Origin: Methylotenera sp.
GTDB taxonomy: Bacteria; Pseudomonadota; Gammaproteobacteria; Burkholderiales; Methylophilaceae
Assembly: GCF_029945535.1 (NCBI RefSeq)
Contig: NZ_JAQSCU010000010.1
Coordinates: forward strand, 257,290-321,289
Length of the DNA stretch: 64,000 bases
Direction of reading: 5' to 3'
The translations under genes and the position numbers were made by a program. Under the pieces are notes generated by a model. That model made no database searches. It was not told the origin of the DNA and worked only from the letters and a program-made list of their open reading frames with translations. This document shows positions 37,462 through 47,509 of the stretch, piece after piece. Positions within the stretch are counted from its first letter, which is position 1, and each line of letters begins with the position of its first letter.

Positions 37462-39207
37462 TTAACTTAAGGAGGAGGCAGTTGCCGCTTTTCTTTCAAA
37501 TACTTGCGTGTAAATAACGCGTAACCAATTTTCATGATGTTCTAAAGTTTCAGTAAACTTAACTAACATCTCAGCGCCAGAAATATTGACTCTATAAGTA
37601 TCGTTTTTATTGTAATGCAGCTTGGGTACTATTAACGACTCAAGCTGTAATGACTTGTGTTGAGGAATTGTAAACTCTCTTGGTAGATATAAGCAGGTAA
37701 AGCTAGTGTCGCTTGCATTAGCATTAAAGCCCACAGGTTCGTTGAATTCTTTTCTAGTGACAATAGGTGTATTTTTTACTGAACTATTTTCAGCCGCATT
37801 TTTAGCCTTAGCGGCGGCAGCACTTACGTTATGCGCTTCTACACAGAAAGCGGTTGTGCTTAATAGCTCAATGCCAATATGTAGCTCGTTACCAATGACA
37901 GGTTTTATGCTGCGTATCACACCGATTTTAGTGGCGTCTTTTTGATCGCTAATGGTCACGCCCATTAGCATACCTAAGCTCACTTCACTCGCAGGTTTAT
38001 TCGTATACATGCCGATGCCTTTAGGGCATTCATCAATGATTTTAGATTGAGCGGCACCCAAATCTAAATAAATGACATTCGGACCGTTCTGATCCTTACT
38101 CAAAGAGTGCGTGGCTAATCGCTCATCAAACGATTTGTTGCCTTGGTAAGATTTACCTACGCGCTGAATGCGCATATTTTCATGCTGCTTGATGTGATAG
38201 CAAGTGTATTCAAAGCCATAAGTAGTACTTGCGTATTTGGATGTTTTCGCACGTTCAGTCGATCTGCGTTGACGTTTATATTCAGCACGCGACCATTCTG
38301 TTTTTAAAATTTCCAAAGTAGGTACAGCATATTGATTGCTAATAAAATCTTTCATCTCTTGTTGCTTAGGCAAGATGTTGTATTCAATCAGTGAAAGACA
38401 TAATTCAATCTTTAGATTCACACTATCAAAACACCAATAGCGATAACTCGGTAAAGGTTTGAAGTTTCTAATCCGTTTTGCTGCTGCATCACTCGCGGTA
38501 TCTATATAAAATAGATGTTTACTCTCATCATATGTACTTTGAATAAGAATCTTTGGCGTCCAATAGGCTAGCATTTTACTCACTAACTCAATCTGTTTAC
38601 GCTGAAAGCTTAAGCTCTCTAAACTGCCTAGCATGCAAGCCTGCATGTAGGCAGAGGACAATGTAGTGATTTCTTTATCTGGGTAAGCTCTTACATAACT
38701 CTCAAGTATGGATTGCTTTTCTGCGACTAAATAAAGCTTAGATAATTGCAACCAAACATTCGCTGGGGCGCTTTGGTAATTGTAAAAACGCCATTTAATC
38801 ATTTGTGTTGCGTTGTTAATGGCGCGCGCCAACATCACAATTAAAGATTGTGGTTGGAAGGGCGCTAAATTATCAATCAGTGTGTTGTAAATAAGGTAAA
38901 GCTGGCGGTGATATAAAAACACAGCATTGGCAATACGCTCTTCCAGTTCAACACTCAAATTGTCGATATTGATGTAGTGGGATGTGATTCTATCGACAAT
39001 GATGTGTATTTTTTCGTCAATCGCAAACAATGCGTCTATGTGTTGGTCATCTTTAAAAATATCCTTTTTGGCGTCAGCGTTAAGTTGTTGTGTTGCATGC
39101 TCAATCGCAGACACATCATCCATGGCATCTAACTCTTTGCCCCATGCGAAGACTATTTCGCCCTTTGACGATGGAGAATGATTAAATATTTTTTTAAAGA
39201 ATTCCAT
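37462..39207 (-). CDS. Uncharacterised protein, possible PilZ-type c-di-GMP receptor
   Basis: 581 residues, no signal peptide or membrane segment. The N-terminal two thirds is mostly helical, rich in Tyr and Leu, and not recognised. The C-terminal part (about 355-570) is beta-rich; the segment TKIGVIRSIKPVIGNELHIG and the following IELLSTTAF resemble the end of PilZ domains, and several Arg-rich turns precede it, but a full PilZ RxxxR / DxSxxG pair is not clear. An Ala/Lys/Asn stretch near residue 470 looks like a linker. It stands alone, convergent with oprM and divergent from gltX. Function unproven. Confidence 0.6.
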   Translation of the reverse strand: MEFFKKIFNHSPSSKGEIVFAWGKELDAMDDVSAIEHATQQLNADAKKDIFKDDQHIDALFAIDEKIHIIVDRITSHYINIDNLSVELEERIANAVFLYHRQLYLIYNTLIDNLAPFQPQSLIVMLARAINNATQMIKWRFYNYQSAPANVWLQLSKLYLVAEKQSILESYVRAYPDKEITTLSSAYMQACMLGSLESLSFQRKQIELVSKMLAYWTPKILIQSTYDESKHLFYIDTASDAAAKRIRNFKPLPSYRYWCFDSVNLKIELCLSLIEYNILPKQQEMKDFISNQYAVPTLEILKTEWSRAEYKRQRRSTERAKTSKYASTTYGFEYTCYHIKQHENMRIQRVGKSYQGNKSFDERLATHSLSKDQNGPNVIYLDLGAAQSKIIDECPKGIGMYTNKPASEVSLGMLMGVTISDQKDATKIGVIRSIKPVIGNELHIGIELLSTTAFCVEAHNVSAAAAKAKNAAENSSVKNTPIVTRKEFNEPVGFNANASDTSFTCLYLPREFTIPQHKSLQLESLIVPKLHYNKNDTYRVNISGAEMLVKFTETLEHHENWLRVIYTQVFERKAATASSLS

Positions 39208-39429
39208 TTTTGGTGTGTTTTAATACTTTGATAAATGATTAAAATACGAATATGTTTTAACAAAAGCAAGTAGCGTGCCAGCAGTTGTGACTTCTCTAAG
39301 TTTGATTGACTAGCTTATGTAGTACAAATTATGTGAAATTATAGATGATATAAACCTGATTACATAAGAGCTATTTATCATCGCATGATAAAATAACCGT
39401 TTTATTGTTAATGTAAACTACTGTTAAAT

Positions 39430-40839
39430 ATGACTGTTCGTACTCGTTTTGCTCCTAGCCCTACTGGTTTTCTGCACATTGGTGGTGCTCGTACCGCTTT
39501 ATTCTCTTGGGCTTTTGCAAAAAAGCATGGTGGAGATTTTATTCTGCGTATTGAAGATACCGATGTGGCGCGTAGCACGCCGGAAGCGGTGCAAGCAATA
39601 TTAGATGGTATGCAGTGGTTAGGACTGGATTATGACGAAGGTCCTTTTTACCAAATGCAGCGTATGGATCGCTATAAAGAAGTGATTCAAACCATGTTGG
39701 ATGCTGGAAGCGCCTATTATTGTTATTCTAGCCGTGAAGAGCTTGACGCTTTGCGCGAGCAGCAAATGGCTAATAAACAAAAGCCTAGATATGACGGCAA
39801 ATGGCGCCCAGAAGCTGGGAAAGTTTTACCTATGCCGCCAGCAGGTGTTGCACCTGCTATTCGCTTTAAAAATCCGGTAGATGGGGTAGTGGCTTGGGAT
39901 GATATGGTGAAGGGCCGCATTGAAATTGCCAATGCTGAACTTGATGATTTGATTATTGCTCGTGCTGACGGTACACCTACTTACAATTTCTGCGTGGTGG
40001 TTGATGATAGCGACATGGGTATTACACAGGTGATTCGTGGTGATGATCATGTGAATAATACGCCACGCCAAATCAATATGCTTAAAGCGCTGGCCGAGTT
40101 AGATGCAAAAATCGTTATTCCACAATATGCACATTTATCTATGATTTTAGGTAATGATGGGCAAAAGCTTTCTAAGCGCCACGGTGCTGTGAGCGTGATG
40201 CAATATGATGATGACGGTTATTTGCCAGAAGCGGTGATTAATTACTTGGCGCGATTAGGCTGGAGCCATGGTGACGAAGAGGTATTCAGTAAACAACAGT
40301 TTGCAGAATGGTTCGATTTAGACCACATCACGCCATCTGCCGCGCAATTCAATACTGAAAAGCTCAATTGGCTGAACGCCCATTACATCAAGCAAGCTGA
40401 TAACGCATATTTGGTTAAAGACATTACTAAACGATTAGCCAAACTTGGTGTAGCGATAAGTGAGCAGCCAGCTTTACCAGCCGTAATTGATTTGTACAAA
40501 GAGCGCGCGAACACTTTGAATGAACTAGCCGCTAGCATCGCTTATTTTTATCAAAATCCTATCATTGATGAAGCTTCTGCTGAAAAGCATTTAACGGCCG
40601 AAATTAAACCTGTTTTAGCTGCTTTGGTTCAATCCCTGCGTAGTATTGATTGGCAAGCAGAGGCAATCCATCATCAGATTGAAGCCGCTGTTACTAGTAA
40701 TTCACTTAAATTTCCTAAAGTAGCGATGCCCTTACGAGTGATGCTCACTGGCATTGCACAATCACCAAGTATCGATCAAGTGATGGCGCTGTTAGGTAAA
40801 GATGAAGTGTTAGCTAGAGTTAACTCAGCACTTAAATAG
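39430..40839 (+). CDS. gltX: Glutamate--tRNA ligase
   Basis: Class I synthetase charging tRNA-Glu. HIGG signature at residues 16-19 ([12 protein letters not shown]) and the KLSKRHG motif near residue 245 are both intact; the 469-residue length is that of bacterial discriminating GluRS. It is preceded by a 222-bp intergenic space and begins with ATG. No tRNA gene lies next to it. Confidence 0.96.
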   Translation: MTVRTRFAPSPTGFLHIGGARTALFSWAFAKKHGGDFILRIEDTDVARSTPEAVQAILDGMQWLGLDYDEGPFYQMQRMDRYKEVIQTMLDAGSAYYCYSSREELDALREQQMANKQKPRYDGKWRPEAGKVLPMPPAGVAPAIRFKNPVDGVVAWDDMVKGRIEIANAELDDLIIARADGTPTYNFCVVVDDSDMGITQVIRGDDHVNNTPRQINMLKALAELDAKIVIPQYAHLSMILGNDGQKLSKRHGAVSVMQYDDDGYLPEAVINYLARLGWSHGDEEVFSKQQFAEWFDLDHITPSAAQFNTEKLNWLNAHYIKQADNAYLVKDITKRLAKLGVAISEQPALPAVIDLYKERANTLNELAASIAYFYQNPIIDEASAEKHLTAEIKPVLAALVQSLRSIDWQAEAIHHQIEAAVTSNSLKFPKVAMPLRVMLTGIAQSPSIDQVMALLGKDEVLARVNSALK

Positions 40840-41040
40840 CATTTTAATTTCATATGAATATTGGTGATGGCTATTGAAATTTTAGCCTATCACCTCATAT
40901 TGGCTAAGTGCTTTAGAATTTTGTGATATTTTGATAAAAAATAGAACGAATTATATTGTTCTAAATCTCAACAAGAGTAACATCAGTAATGTAGCTGGTG
41001 CTACGTAATATTTATTTAACTCCAAGCAATAGGAGACATC

Positions 41041-41277
41041 ATGATTCAAAAAGGGCAAATGTTACAAGACCCATTTCTTAACGCCTTACGTAAAGAACAC
41101 GTCGCTGTATCCATCTATCTCGTCAATGGCATCAAATTACAAGGTCAGGTTGATTCGTTCGATCAATATGTGATTTTGCTAAAAAATACTGTGACTCAAA
41201 TGGTCTATAAGCACGCGATTTCAACTATCGTGCCAGCGCGCATGGTCAATGTTAGTTTGCCAGAAGATGAAGCTTAA
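41041..41277 (+). CDS. hfq: RNA chaperone Hfq
   Basis: 78-residue Sm-like hexameric RNA chaperone that pairs small RNAs with mRNAs. Sm1 ([22 protein letters not shown]) and Sm2 (YKHAIST) motifs are intact, with the short acidic tail typical of betaproteobacteria. Strong ribosome binding site (AGGAG). It heads hfq-hflX-hflK-hflC-hisZ-purA; in relatives der usually precedes it. Confidence 0.97.
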   Translation: MIQKGQMLQDPFLNALRKEHVAVSIYLVNGIKLQGQVDSFDQYVILLKNTVTQMVYKHAISTIVPARMVNVSLPEDEA

Positions 41278-41307
41278 ACAGGACTGGTAAATTAACCGTT
41301 GAAAGAT

Positions 41308-42435
41308 ATGTTTGAAAGGCCAAGTGGTGGCGATGCTGCCATTATGGTGAGTGTTGATTTTGGCGATAATGATTACGAAGAAAGCTTAAATGAACTTCGT
41401 CAACTCAGCATTAGCGCAGGCTTGTCCATACGCGGCACAATTGAAGGTAAACGTGCCACACCAGATGCCAAGCTCTTTATCGGAAGTGGTAAGGCTGATG
41501 AATTAGCGCAGATGATGCAAGCTAGTGAATCTAATATCGCAGTATTCAATCATGATTTATCTCCCTCACAACAGCGCAATTTAGAGCGTTTGCTGAAAGC
41601 TCGTGTGGTGGATAGAACGGGTTTAATTCTCGATATATTCAGCCAACGTGCGCAGAGCCATGAAGGTAAGCTTCAAGTTGAATTGGCACAGCTAGAACAT
41701 TTATCTACGCGATTAGTCAGAGGCTGGACGCATTTAGAGCGTCAAAAAGGTGGTATTGGTGTACGTGGCGGTCCAGGTGAAACACAGTTAGAGCTAGATC
41801 GCCGTATGTTGCGTGTACGCGTTAAGCAATTACGTGAAAAGCTCATTAAACTCAAGGCGCAACGCGGCATGCAACGTAGAGCGCGTAAGCGTTCTAATGT
41901 CATGACTGTTTCGCTAGTGGGCTATACCAACGCGGGTAAATCTACAGTTTTTAATCGCCTAACCAAGGCTGATATTTACGTAGCTGACCAGTTATTTGCA
42001 ACGCTCGATACAACAACGCACAAGATTTATATTGCAGATGCAGGCTCTGTCGTGCTTTCAGACACAGTTGGGTTTATTAAACATTTACCGCATGCTTTGG
42101 TTGAAGCCTTTGGCGCAACTTTGGAAGAAGCCGCGCAGGCAGATTTGTTACTGCATATCGTCGATACTGCAAGCACCAATCGCGATGAGCAAATTGCACA
42201 AGTCAATAAAGTGCTGTTAGAAATCGGTGCAGCTAATGTACCGCAGATTTTAGTGCACAACCAAATAGATAGAGTCGGTCTGCCGCCCTCTATCAGCCGA
42301 GATGAATATGGTAGAATCACATCCATACACGCATCGGCTAGCACAGGTGAAGGAATGGATTTGTTAAGACTAGCCATGGCGGAACACAGTCAGTATTTGC
42401 AGAAACTCAGCACTGAAGAGAGTGTTTATGCTTAG
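41308..42435 (+). CDS. hflX: Ribosome-rescue GTPase HflX
   Basis: GTPase that binds and splits stalled ribosomes. An N-terminal HflX domain with GPGETQLELDRR (about 155-166) is followed by a coiled coil rich in Arg/Lys and the G domain (GYTNAGKST, DTVGFIKHLP, NQID). The ATG at 41308 gives the usual start MFERPSGG and has a purine-rich stretch before it; a TTG at 41299 would add three residues. It sits 30 bp after hfq. Confidence 0.95.
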   Translation: MFERPSGGDAAIMVSVDFGDNDYEESLNELRQLSISAGLSIRGTIEGKRATPDAKLFIGSGKADELAQMMQASESNIAVFNHDLSPSQQRNLERLLKARVVDRTGLILDIFSQRAQSHEGKLQVELAQLEHLSTRLVRGWTHLERQKGGIGVRGGPGETQLELDRRMLRVRVKQLREKLIKLKAQRGMQRRARKRSNVMTVSLVGYTNAGKSTVFNRLTKADIYVADQLFATLDTTTHKIYIADAGSVVLSDTVGFIKHLPHALVEAFGATLEEAAQADLLLHIVDTASTNRDEQIAQVNKVLLEIGAANVPQILVHNQIDRVGLPPSISRDEYGRITSIHASASTGEGMDLLRLAMAEHSQYLQKLSTEESVYA

Positions 42436-42542
42436 TCTTAAGTTTAACGGTGTTGAGTTGAGTGCAACTTGTAATGTCGTGAATAGTCTGAAATTTTCAG
42501 CTTTAAATATATTTGTACGATTAAGTTTCTTTGGAGTTTTAA

Positions 42543-43715
42543 ATGATTAAATTTCCCGGATGGGCTCAGCGAAATAATGAAGGTCCGCCAGATTTGGATC
42601 AAGTCATGCGCGATTTAAGCCGCAAGATTAATAATATGTTCGGCAAAGGTAGTGGTAATCAGCCTGCTAGCTCTAATGGTGGAAACATTAGCCTTCCTAT
42701 CCTTCCAATCCTCGCTGTCATATTGTTAATCTGGTTGGCAACGGGTTTCTACATGGTTGACTCTGGTTCTAAAGGTGTTGTACAGCGCTTTGGTAAAATG
42801 ACCGATGACACCACTGAACCTGGTCCGCGTTGGCATTTACCGTATCCAATTGAAAAAGTGACTGTAGTCAATATGGAGCAAGTACGCCGTTTAGAAGTGG
42901 GTTATAGAACTACGGGTGAAGGCGGTGGTGGCAAAACAAAACAACCGCGTGAAGCTCTAATGTTGACCGAAGATGAGAACATTATTGATTTGCAATTTGC
43001 CGTGCAATATAACCTTAATAATGCAAAGTATTATTTGTTTAACAATCGTGCCACAGATGATGCTGTGATGTCGGCTGCCGAGTCGGCGATTCGTGAAGTG
43101 GTTGGTAAAAATAAGTTGGATGATTTATTGCAAAAAGGCTTGGCTGATACTTCCCAACGTATGCAGACGATATTAGATAGTTATAAAACAGGCGTGCACA
43201 TTATCAGCGTCTCTCTACAAAGTGCGCAACCACCTGAGCAAGTGCAAGAAGCGTTTGAAGACGTGAATAGAGCTAACCAAGACAATCAACGCCAGGTGAA
43301 TGAGGGTCAAGCCTATGCAAATGACGTGATACCTAAATCACGAGGTAAAGCTTCAAGACTATTGGCTGAAGCGGCGGGTTACAAACTCAAGATTGAAAGC
43401 GAGGCACGTGGTAATGCTAGCCGTTTTGAGCAGATTTTAGCGCAATACAATAATGCGCCAGATGTCACACGCCAACGCCTGTACTTAGATGCGCAAGAGC
43501 AGATTTTATCTAGCGTGAGCAAAGTGGTGGTTGATCAAAAAGCTGGCAGTATGTTGTACTTGCCATTAGATAAATTGATGAATTCTAATGCTGCTGCGGC
43601 ACCGCAACAGTCCCAATCATTGCAGTCTCTGAACACGCCAGCGGCACCAGTGGCAGATCCATCAGTGGATCGCTCGCGTGATGCTTTCCGCAGTCGTGAT
43701 AGAGAAAGTAGATAG
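42543..43715 (+). CDS. hflK: FtsH protease regulator HflK
   Basis: Membrane-anchored SPFH/prohibitin-family protein that, with HflC, surrounds FtsH and limits its proteolysis. N-terminal cytoplasmic Gly/Asn-rich part, one transmembrane helix (about 56-75, LPILPILAVILLIWLATGFYMV), SPFH domain (about 75-290) and a Ser/Ala/Pro-rich tail. 390 residues, normal. It lies 107 bp after hflX and 10 bp before hflC. Confidence 0.95.
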   Translation: MIKFPGWAQRNNEGPPDLDQVMRDLSRKINNMFGKGSGNQPASSNGGNISLPILPILAVILLIWLATGFYMVDSGSKGVVQRFGKMTDDTTEPGPRWHLPYPIEKVTVVNMEQVRRLEVGYRTTGEGGGGKTKQPREALMLTEDENIIDLQFAVQYNLNNAKYYLFNNRATDDAVMSAAESAIREVVGKNKLDDLLQKGLADTSQRMQTILDSYKTGVHIISVSLQSAQPPEQVQEAFEDVNRANQDNQRQVNEGQAYANDVIPKSRGKASRLLAEAAGYKLKIESEARGNASRFEQILAQYNNAPDVTRQRLYLDAQEQILSSVSKVVVDQKAGSMLYLPLDKLMNSNAAAAPQQSQSLQSLNTPAAPVADPSVDRSRDAFRSRDRESR

Positions 43716-43725
43716 GCGAAAAATA

Positions 43726-44598
43726 ATGAAAAATATAACAAGTATTTTAGTTTTAGCTTTAGTGGGCATCGTATTCTTAGCCTCTTCTGCTTATATGGTA
43801 ACTCAAACTGAGTTTGTGGTTGTGAAGCGCCTTGGTGAAATTGTAGATGTGAAAAAACAGCCAGGACTGTTCTTTAAAATTCCGTTTATCGATGATTTAA
43901 AGACATTTGATAATCGTATTGTGACTTTAGATTGGGAAGAGCCAGCTAAATTTAATACCAGCGAAAATAAGTACATGTTGGTTGATTCGTTTGTAAAATG
44001 GCGCATTATTGATCCTGCAAAATACTATGTTTCAATCAAAGAAGGTGGCGAATCTGCTGCTGAAAATCGTCTTTCAAACGTTGTAAATGCAGGTTTGCGT
44101 GCTGAGTTTGGTAAGCGCACTGTGCATGACGTGATTGCCGGTGAGCGTAACGCAGTGATGGATAGCTTACGTAAAAGTGCAGACTTAGAAGCCCGCCAAA
44201 TGGGTATTGAAGTCGTCGATGTGCGCTTGAAACGCGTGGATTATTCTGAAGATATTAGTAAATCAGTTTTCGACCGTATGATTGCAGAGCGTAAACGTAT
44301 TGCCAATCAGTTGCGCTCTGAAGGTTCAGCGGCATCTGAAAAAATCCGTGCTGATGCTGACAAGCAGAGTGAAGTGATTATTGCAGAAGCATATCGTGAT
44401 GCGCAAAAAACTAAAGGTGAAGGTGACGCTTCCGCAGCTGCGATTTATAATCAAGCTTATGGTAAGAATCCAGAGTTCTATGCGTTTTACCGCAGTACAG
44501 AAGCTTATAAAAACAGCTTTAAAAATAAGAGTGACGTGATGGTGTTAGATCCAGGTTCAGACTTCTTCAAATACATGCGTAGTCCTGCTAAGAAATAA
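43726..44598 (+). CDS. hflC: FtsH protease regulator HflC
   Basis: Partner of HflK. N-terminal transmembrane helix (ITSILVLALVGIVFLASSAYMV), SPFH domain with LGEIVDVKKQPGLFFKIPF and a coiled-coil region ending in GEGDASAAAIYNQAYGKNPEFYAFYRS, typical of HflC. The frame is open from 43678 within the end of hflK, but the ATG at 43726 follows AGGCGAA and gives the correct N terminus, so it is the start used here (290 residues). Confidence 0.95.
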   Translation: MKNITSILVLALVGIVFLASSAYMVTQTEFVVVKRLGEIVDVKKQPGLFFKIPFIDDLKTFDNRIVTLDWEEPAKFNTSENKYMLVDSFVKWRIIDPAKYYVSIKEGGESAAENRLSNVVNAGLRAEFGKRTVHDVIAGERNAVMDSLRKSADLEARQMGIEVVDVRLKRVDYSEDISKSVFDRMIAERKRIANQLRSEGSAASEKIRADADKQSEVIIAEAYRDAQKTKGEGDASAAAIYNQAYGKNPEFYAFYRSTEAYKNSFKNKSDVMVLDPGSDFFKYMRSPAKK

Positions 44599-44608
44599 AG
44601 ACCTCTAA

Positions 44609-44794
44609 ATGGGAAGTACACTATTAATGGCATTAGGTCTAATGTTGATATTAGAAGGCCTATTGCCATTATTGTTGCCACAAGCTTGGCGCGATACTTT
44701 TAAACGTATGATAGAGCTCAAAGATGGTCAGTTACGTTTTGTTGGGTTAATGTCAGTGATTGGCGGATTAGTATTGTTTTTGCTAAGTAAATAA
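44609..44794 (+). CDS. DUF2065 family small membrane protein (YjeT-like)
   Basis: 61 residues, two transmembrane helices separated by a charged loop (LPQAWRDTFKRMIELKDGQLRFVGL). This matches the DUF2065 (YjeT) family commonly found just after hflC. It starts 10 bp after hflC and belongs to the same operon. Function unknown. Confidence 0.88.
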   Translation: MGSTLLMALGLMLILEGLLPLLLPQAWRDTFKRMIELKDGQLRFVGLMSVIGGLVLFLLSK

Positions 44795-44876
44795 CGGCTG
44801 ATTTAGTCATTTAAGTAATGAAATTTAAGTGGCTATATTTTAAGTAGCTACAGTAATAAAAAAGTGATGATAAAAA

Positions 44877-46037
44877 ATGCGTAATTGGTTACTCCCAGAA
44901 TATATTGAAGATGTTTTACCTGCCGAAGCTGCTCGAATTGAGACATTGCGTCGTACTTTGTTAGATTTGTTCAAAGTGCATGGCTATCAATATGTGATTC
45001 CACCAATGTTGGAGTATATGGAGTCGTTAATTACAGGGGTGGGTCATGATTTAGATTTAGCCACTTTTAAAGTGGTTGATCAACTCACCGGTCGATTGAT
45101 GGGCGTGCGAGCTGATATGACGCCACAAGCGGCACGTATTGATGCGCACTTATTGAATCATCAAGGTATTACCCGCTTGTGTTATGCCGGCAGCGTGTTG
45201 CGCACCAAGCCAGATGGCCTAGCGCAGACGCGCGAACCGCTGCAGTTGGGTGCCGAGTTATATGGTCATGCAGGTGTTGCCAGCGATATTGAAATTCAAC
45301 GATTACTTATTAAAGCCTTGCAAGCCATCGGCATTGATCAATTGCACATGGATTTTAGCCATGTAAATATCTTTGGTAGTTTGATTGAAGCTAGTCAAGT
45401 AGCACCGCAGTTAGAGCAAGAACTATATGCTGCTTTGCAAAGTAAAGATCAATCTAGCGTTGCCGCACTCTCACAACATTTAGATAAAACCACTCGCGAG
45501 GCTTTGTTGCATTTAACCGAGTTAAATGGCGATAAATCTATACTGGTTAAAGCGTCTAAAGTATTACCCGTGATGCCAGCGGTACAAGAGGCTTTAACAA
45601 GCTTAAGCCAAGTAAGCACGGCTTTAGAAGATTTAGACGTTACGGTAAGTTTCGATTTAAGCGAGTTGCGTGGTTATCACTATCACAGCGGTATCGTGTT
45701 TGCCGCTTACGCACAAGGCTACAAAGGCCCATTGGCGCTGGGTGGGCGCTATGATGAGGTCGGACAAGCATTTGGTCGCGCACGCCCAGCCACTGGATTT
45801 AGCTTGGATTTACGCGGCGTAGTAACCGCTTTGCAACCAGCCAAGCCAATGATGGCAATATTTGCACCAGCTAATGATGATGCCAGTTTATCTGTTAAAA
45901 TTGATAGCTTGAGAGCCGATGGGCAAATAGTGGTTCAAGAGTTATCAGGATTTGAGTCAAATCTTGATGAATTGAATTGCGATAGAAAGCTTGTGCATTA
46001 CAATTCTGGCTGGCATGTAGTTGCCGTCGATAAATAG
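44877..46037 (+). CDS. hisZ: ATP phosphoribosyltransferase regulatory subunit HisZ
   Basis: HisRS paralogue without tRNA charging activity that activates the short HisG in histidine biosynthesis. 386 residues, class II synthetase core (RADMTPQAARIDA, RGYHYHSGIVFAAY, LALGGRYDEV), without the C-terminal anticodon-binding domain of HisS. Location between hflC/DUF2065 and purA is the usual one in betaproteobacteria. The short form of HisG should be encoded elsewhere. Confidence 0.94.
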   Translation: MRNWLLPEYIEDVLPAEAARIETLRRTLLDLFKVHGYQYVIPPMLEYMESLITGVGHDLDLATFKVVDQLTGRLMGVRADMTPQAARIDAHLLNHQGITRLCYAGSVLRTKPDGLAQTREPLQLGAELYGHAGVASDIEIQRLLIKALQAIGIDQLHMDFSHVNIFGSLIEASQVAPQLEQELYAALQSKDQSSVAALSQHLDKTTREALLHLTELNGDKSILVKASKVLPVMPAVQEALTSLSQVSTALEDLDVTVSFDLSELRGYHYHSGIVFAAYAQGYKGPLALGGRYDEVGQAFGRARPATGFSLDLRGVVTALQPAKPMMAIFAPANDDASLSVKIDSLRADGQIVVQELSGFESNLDELNCDRKLVHYNSGWHVVAVDK

Positions 46038-46048
46038 TAGATTAATAC

Positions 46049-46117
46049 GTAGGTCGGGTTTCAACCCGACTTAACAGAATTACACGACAAATGACGGGTT
46101 AAACCCACCCGAACCTA
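46049..46117. repeat. Short palindromic extragenic element between hisZ and purA
   Basis: GTCGGGTT-TC-AACCCGAC (46053-46070) is a perfect 8-bp hairpin, and a second group (ACGGGTTAAACCCACCCGAACCTA, ending near 46117, here described in two halves: GGGTT/AACCC) is complementary to the first, so the 70-bp segment is palindromic overall. It may act as a repetitive extragenic palindrome or terminator between the genes. Confidence 0.5.
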
Positions 46118-46147
46118 TAACTAAACCTAAGTAAAAAAGTAAATATC

Positions 46148-47491
46148 ATGGTAAATACAGCAGCAAAGAATGTCGCTAAAAACGTAGTCGTTATCGGCAC
46201 ACAATGGGGTGATGAAGGTAAAGGCAAAATCGTTGATTGGCTGACTGACCATGCTCAAGGTGTGGTGCGCTTTCAAGGCGGTCACAATGCTGGGCATACA
46301 TTGGTAGTAGGTCAGGGCGATGCGCAACGCGTTTACAAGCTTAATTTGGTGCCTTCAGGCATCGTGCGTTCTGGTATTAATTGCTATATTGGTAATGGTG
46401 TCGTGTTAGATGCAGGACATTTGTTAGGTGAAATTGCTGCCCTTGAAAAAGATGGCTTGGAAGTGAAAAGCCGCTTAAAAGTCAGCTCTGGCTGTCCGTT
46501 GATTTTAAGTCATCATGTAGCAGTTGATGTTGCGCGCGAAGCTAAACGTAGCGCAGATAAAAAAATCGGCACCACAGGTAAAGGCATTGGCCCAACTTAT
46601 GAAGATAAAGTAGCACGTCGCGCTTTACGTGTTTATGACCTATTCTACCCAGAACGTTTTTCAGAAAAACTAAAAGAGGTGATGGATTATCACAACTTTG
46701 TCCTGACTAATTACTTAGGTGCAAAGGCCGTTGATTTTAATCAGCAATATGATGCAAGTATGCAGCATGCGATTGCTTTGAAACCGATGATTAGCGATAT
46801 TTCTGCTGAACTTTATGCAGCGAATGCACGTGGTGAAAACTTATTGTTTGAAGGTGCACAAGGCACCTTGCTCGATATTGACCACGGCACTTACCCATAT
46901 GTGACTTCAAGCAACTGTATCGCAGGCCAAGCTTCAGCGGGTACGGGTGTTGGTGCCAATATGTTGCATTATGTTCTAGGTATCACTAAAGCTTACACCA
47001 CTCGCGTAGGTGGCGGTCCTTTCCCAAGTGAGTTAGATATCGATACTGAAGGTGCACCAGGCACACAAATGTCAGTAAAGGGCCAAGAAATCGGTACTGT
47101 GACTAAACGCAAACGTCGCTGTGGTTGGTTTGATGCTGCGGCCTTACGCCGTTCAGCCATGATTAACGGTCTAACAGGCTTGTGTATTACTAAGTTAGAC
47201 GTATTGGATGGCATTAAAGAACTGAATATTTGTACAGGTTACGAGTTGGATGGCAAGAAAATTGATTTACTTCCAATCGGTGCTGATGACGTTGCTGGTT
47301 GCAAACCAATTTACGAAACCGTGCCAGGTTGGTCAGAGAATACCTTTGGCGTAAAAACTTGGGATGGATTGCCGAAGAATGCGCAAAACTACTTAAAACG
47401 TCTTGAAGCCTTATGTGGCGTGCCAGTTGCGATTGTTTCTACAGGCCCAGAGCGTGATGAAACTATTGTGATTGAGCATCCGTTCGCTTAA
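46148..47491 (+). CDS. purA: Adenylosuccinate synthetase
   Basis: GTP-dependent conversion of IMP to adenylosuccinate in AMP synthesis. The P-loop GDEGKGK (residues 21-27), [21 protein letters not shown] and [13 protein letters not shown] are conserved. 447 residues, full length, slightly longer at the N terminus than the Escherichia coli enzyme. It is 18 bp before dmrB on the same strand, so the cofactor genes may share its transcript. Confidence 0.96.
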   Translation: MVNTAAKNVAKNVVVIGTQWGDEGKGKIVDWLTDHAQGVVRFQGGHNAGHTLVVGQGDAQRVYKLNLVPSGIVRSGINCYIGNGVVLDAGHLLGEIAALEKDGLEVKSRLKVSSGCPLILSHHVAVDVAREAKRSADKKIGTTGKGIGPTYEDKVARRALRVYDLFYPERFSEKLKEVMDYHNFVLTNYLGAKAVDFNQQYDASMQHAIALKPMISDISAELYAANARGENLLFEGAQGTLLDIDHGTYPYVTSSNCIAGQASAGTGVGANMLHYVLGITKAYTTRVGGGPFPSELDIDTEGAPGTQMSVKGQEIGTVTKRKRRCGWFDAAALRRSAMINGLTGLCITKLDVLDGIKELNICTGYELDGKKIDLLPIGADDVAGCKPIYETVPGWSENTFGVKTWDGLPKNAQNYLKRLEALCGVPVAIVSTGPERDETIVIEHPFA

Positions 47492-47509
47492 TTGTAGTTT
47501 ACTCAAGCA

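Noticed and set aside
41299-41307. TTG at 41299 as the hflX start
   Set aside because: The ATG at 41308 gives the usual MFERP N terminus and has a better-spaced purine-rich stretch.
43678-43725. Upstream extension of hflC into hflK
   Set aside because: The extra 16 residues disrupt the N-terminal anchor; the ATG at 43726 has the ribosome binding site.
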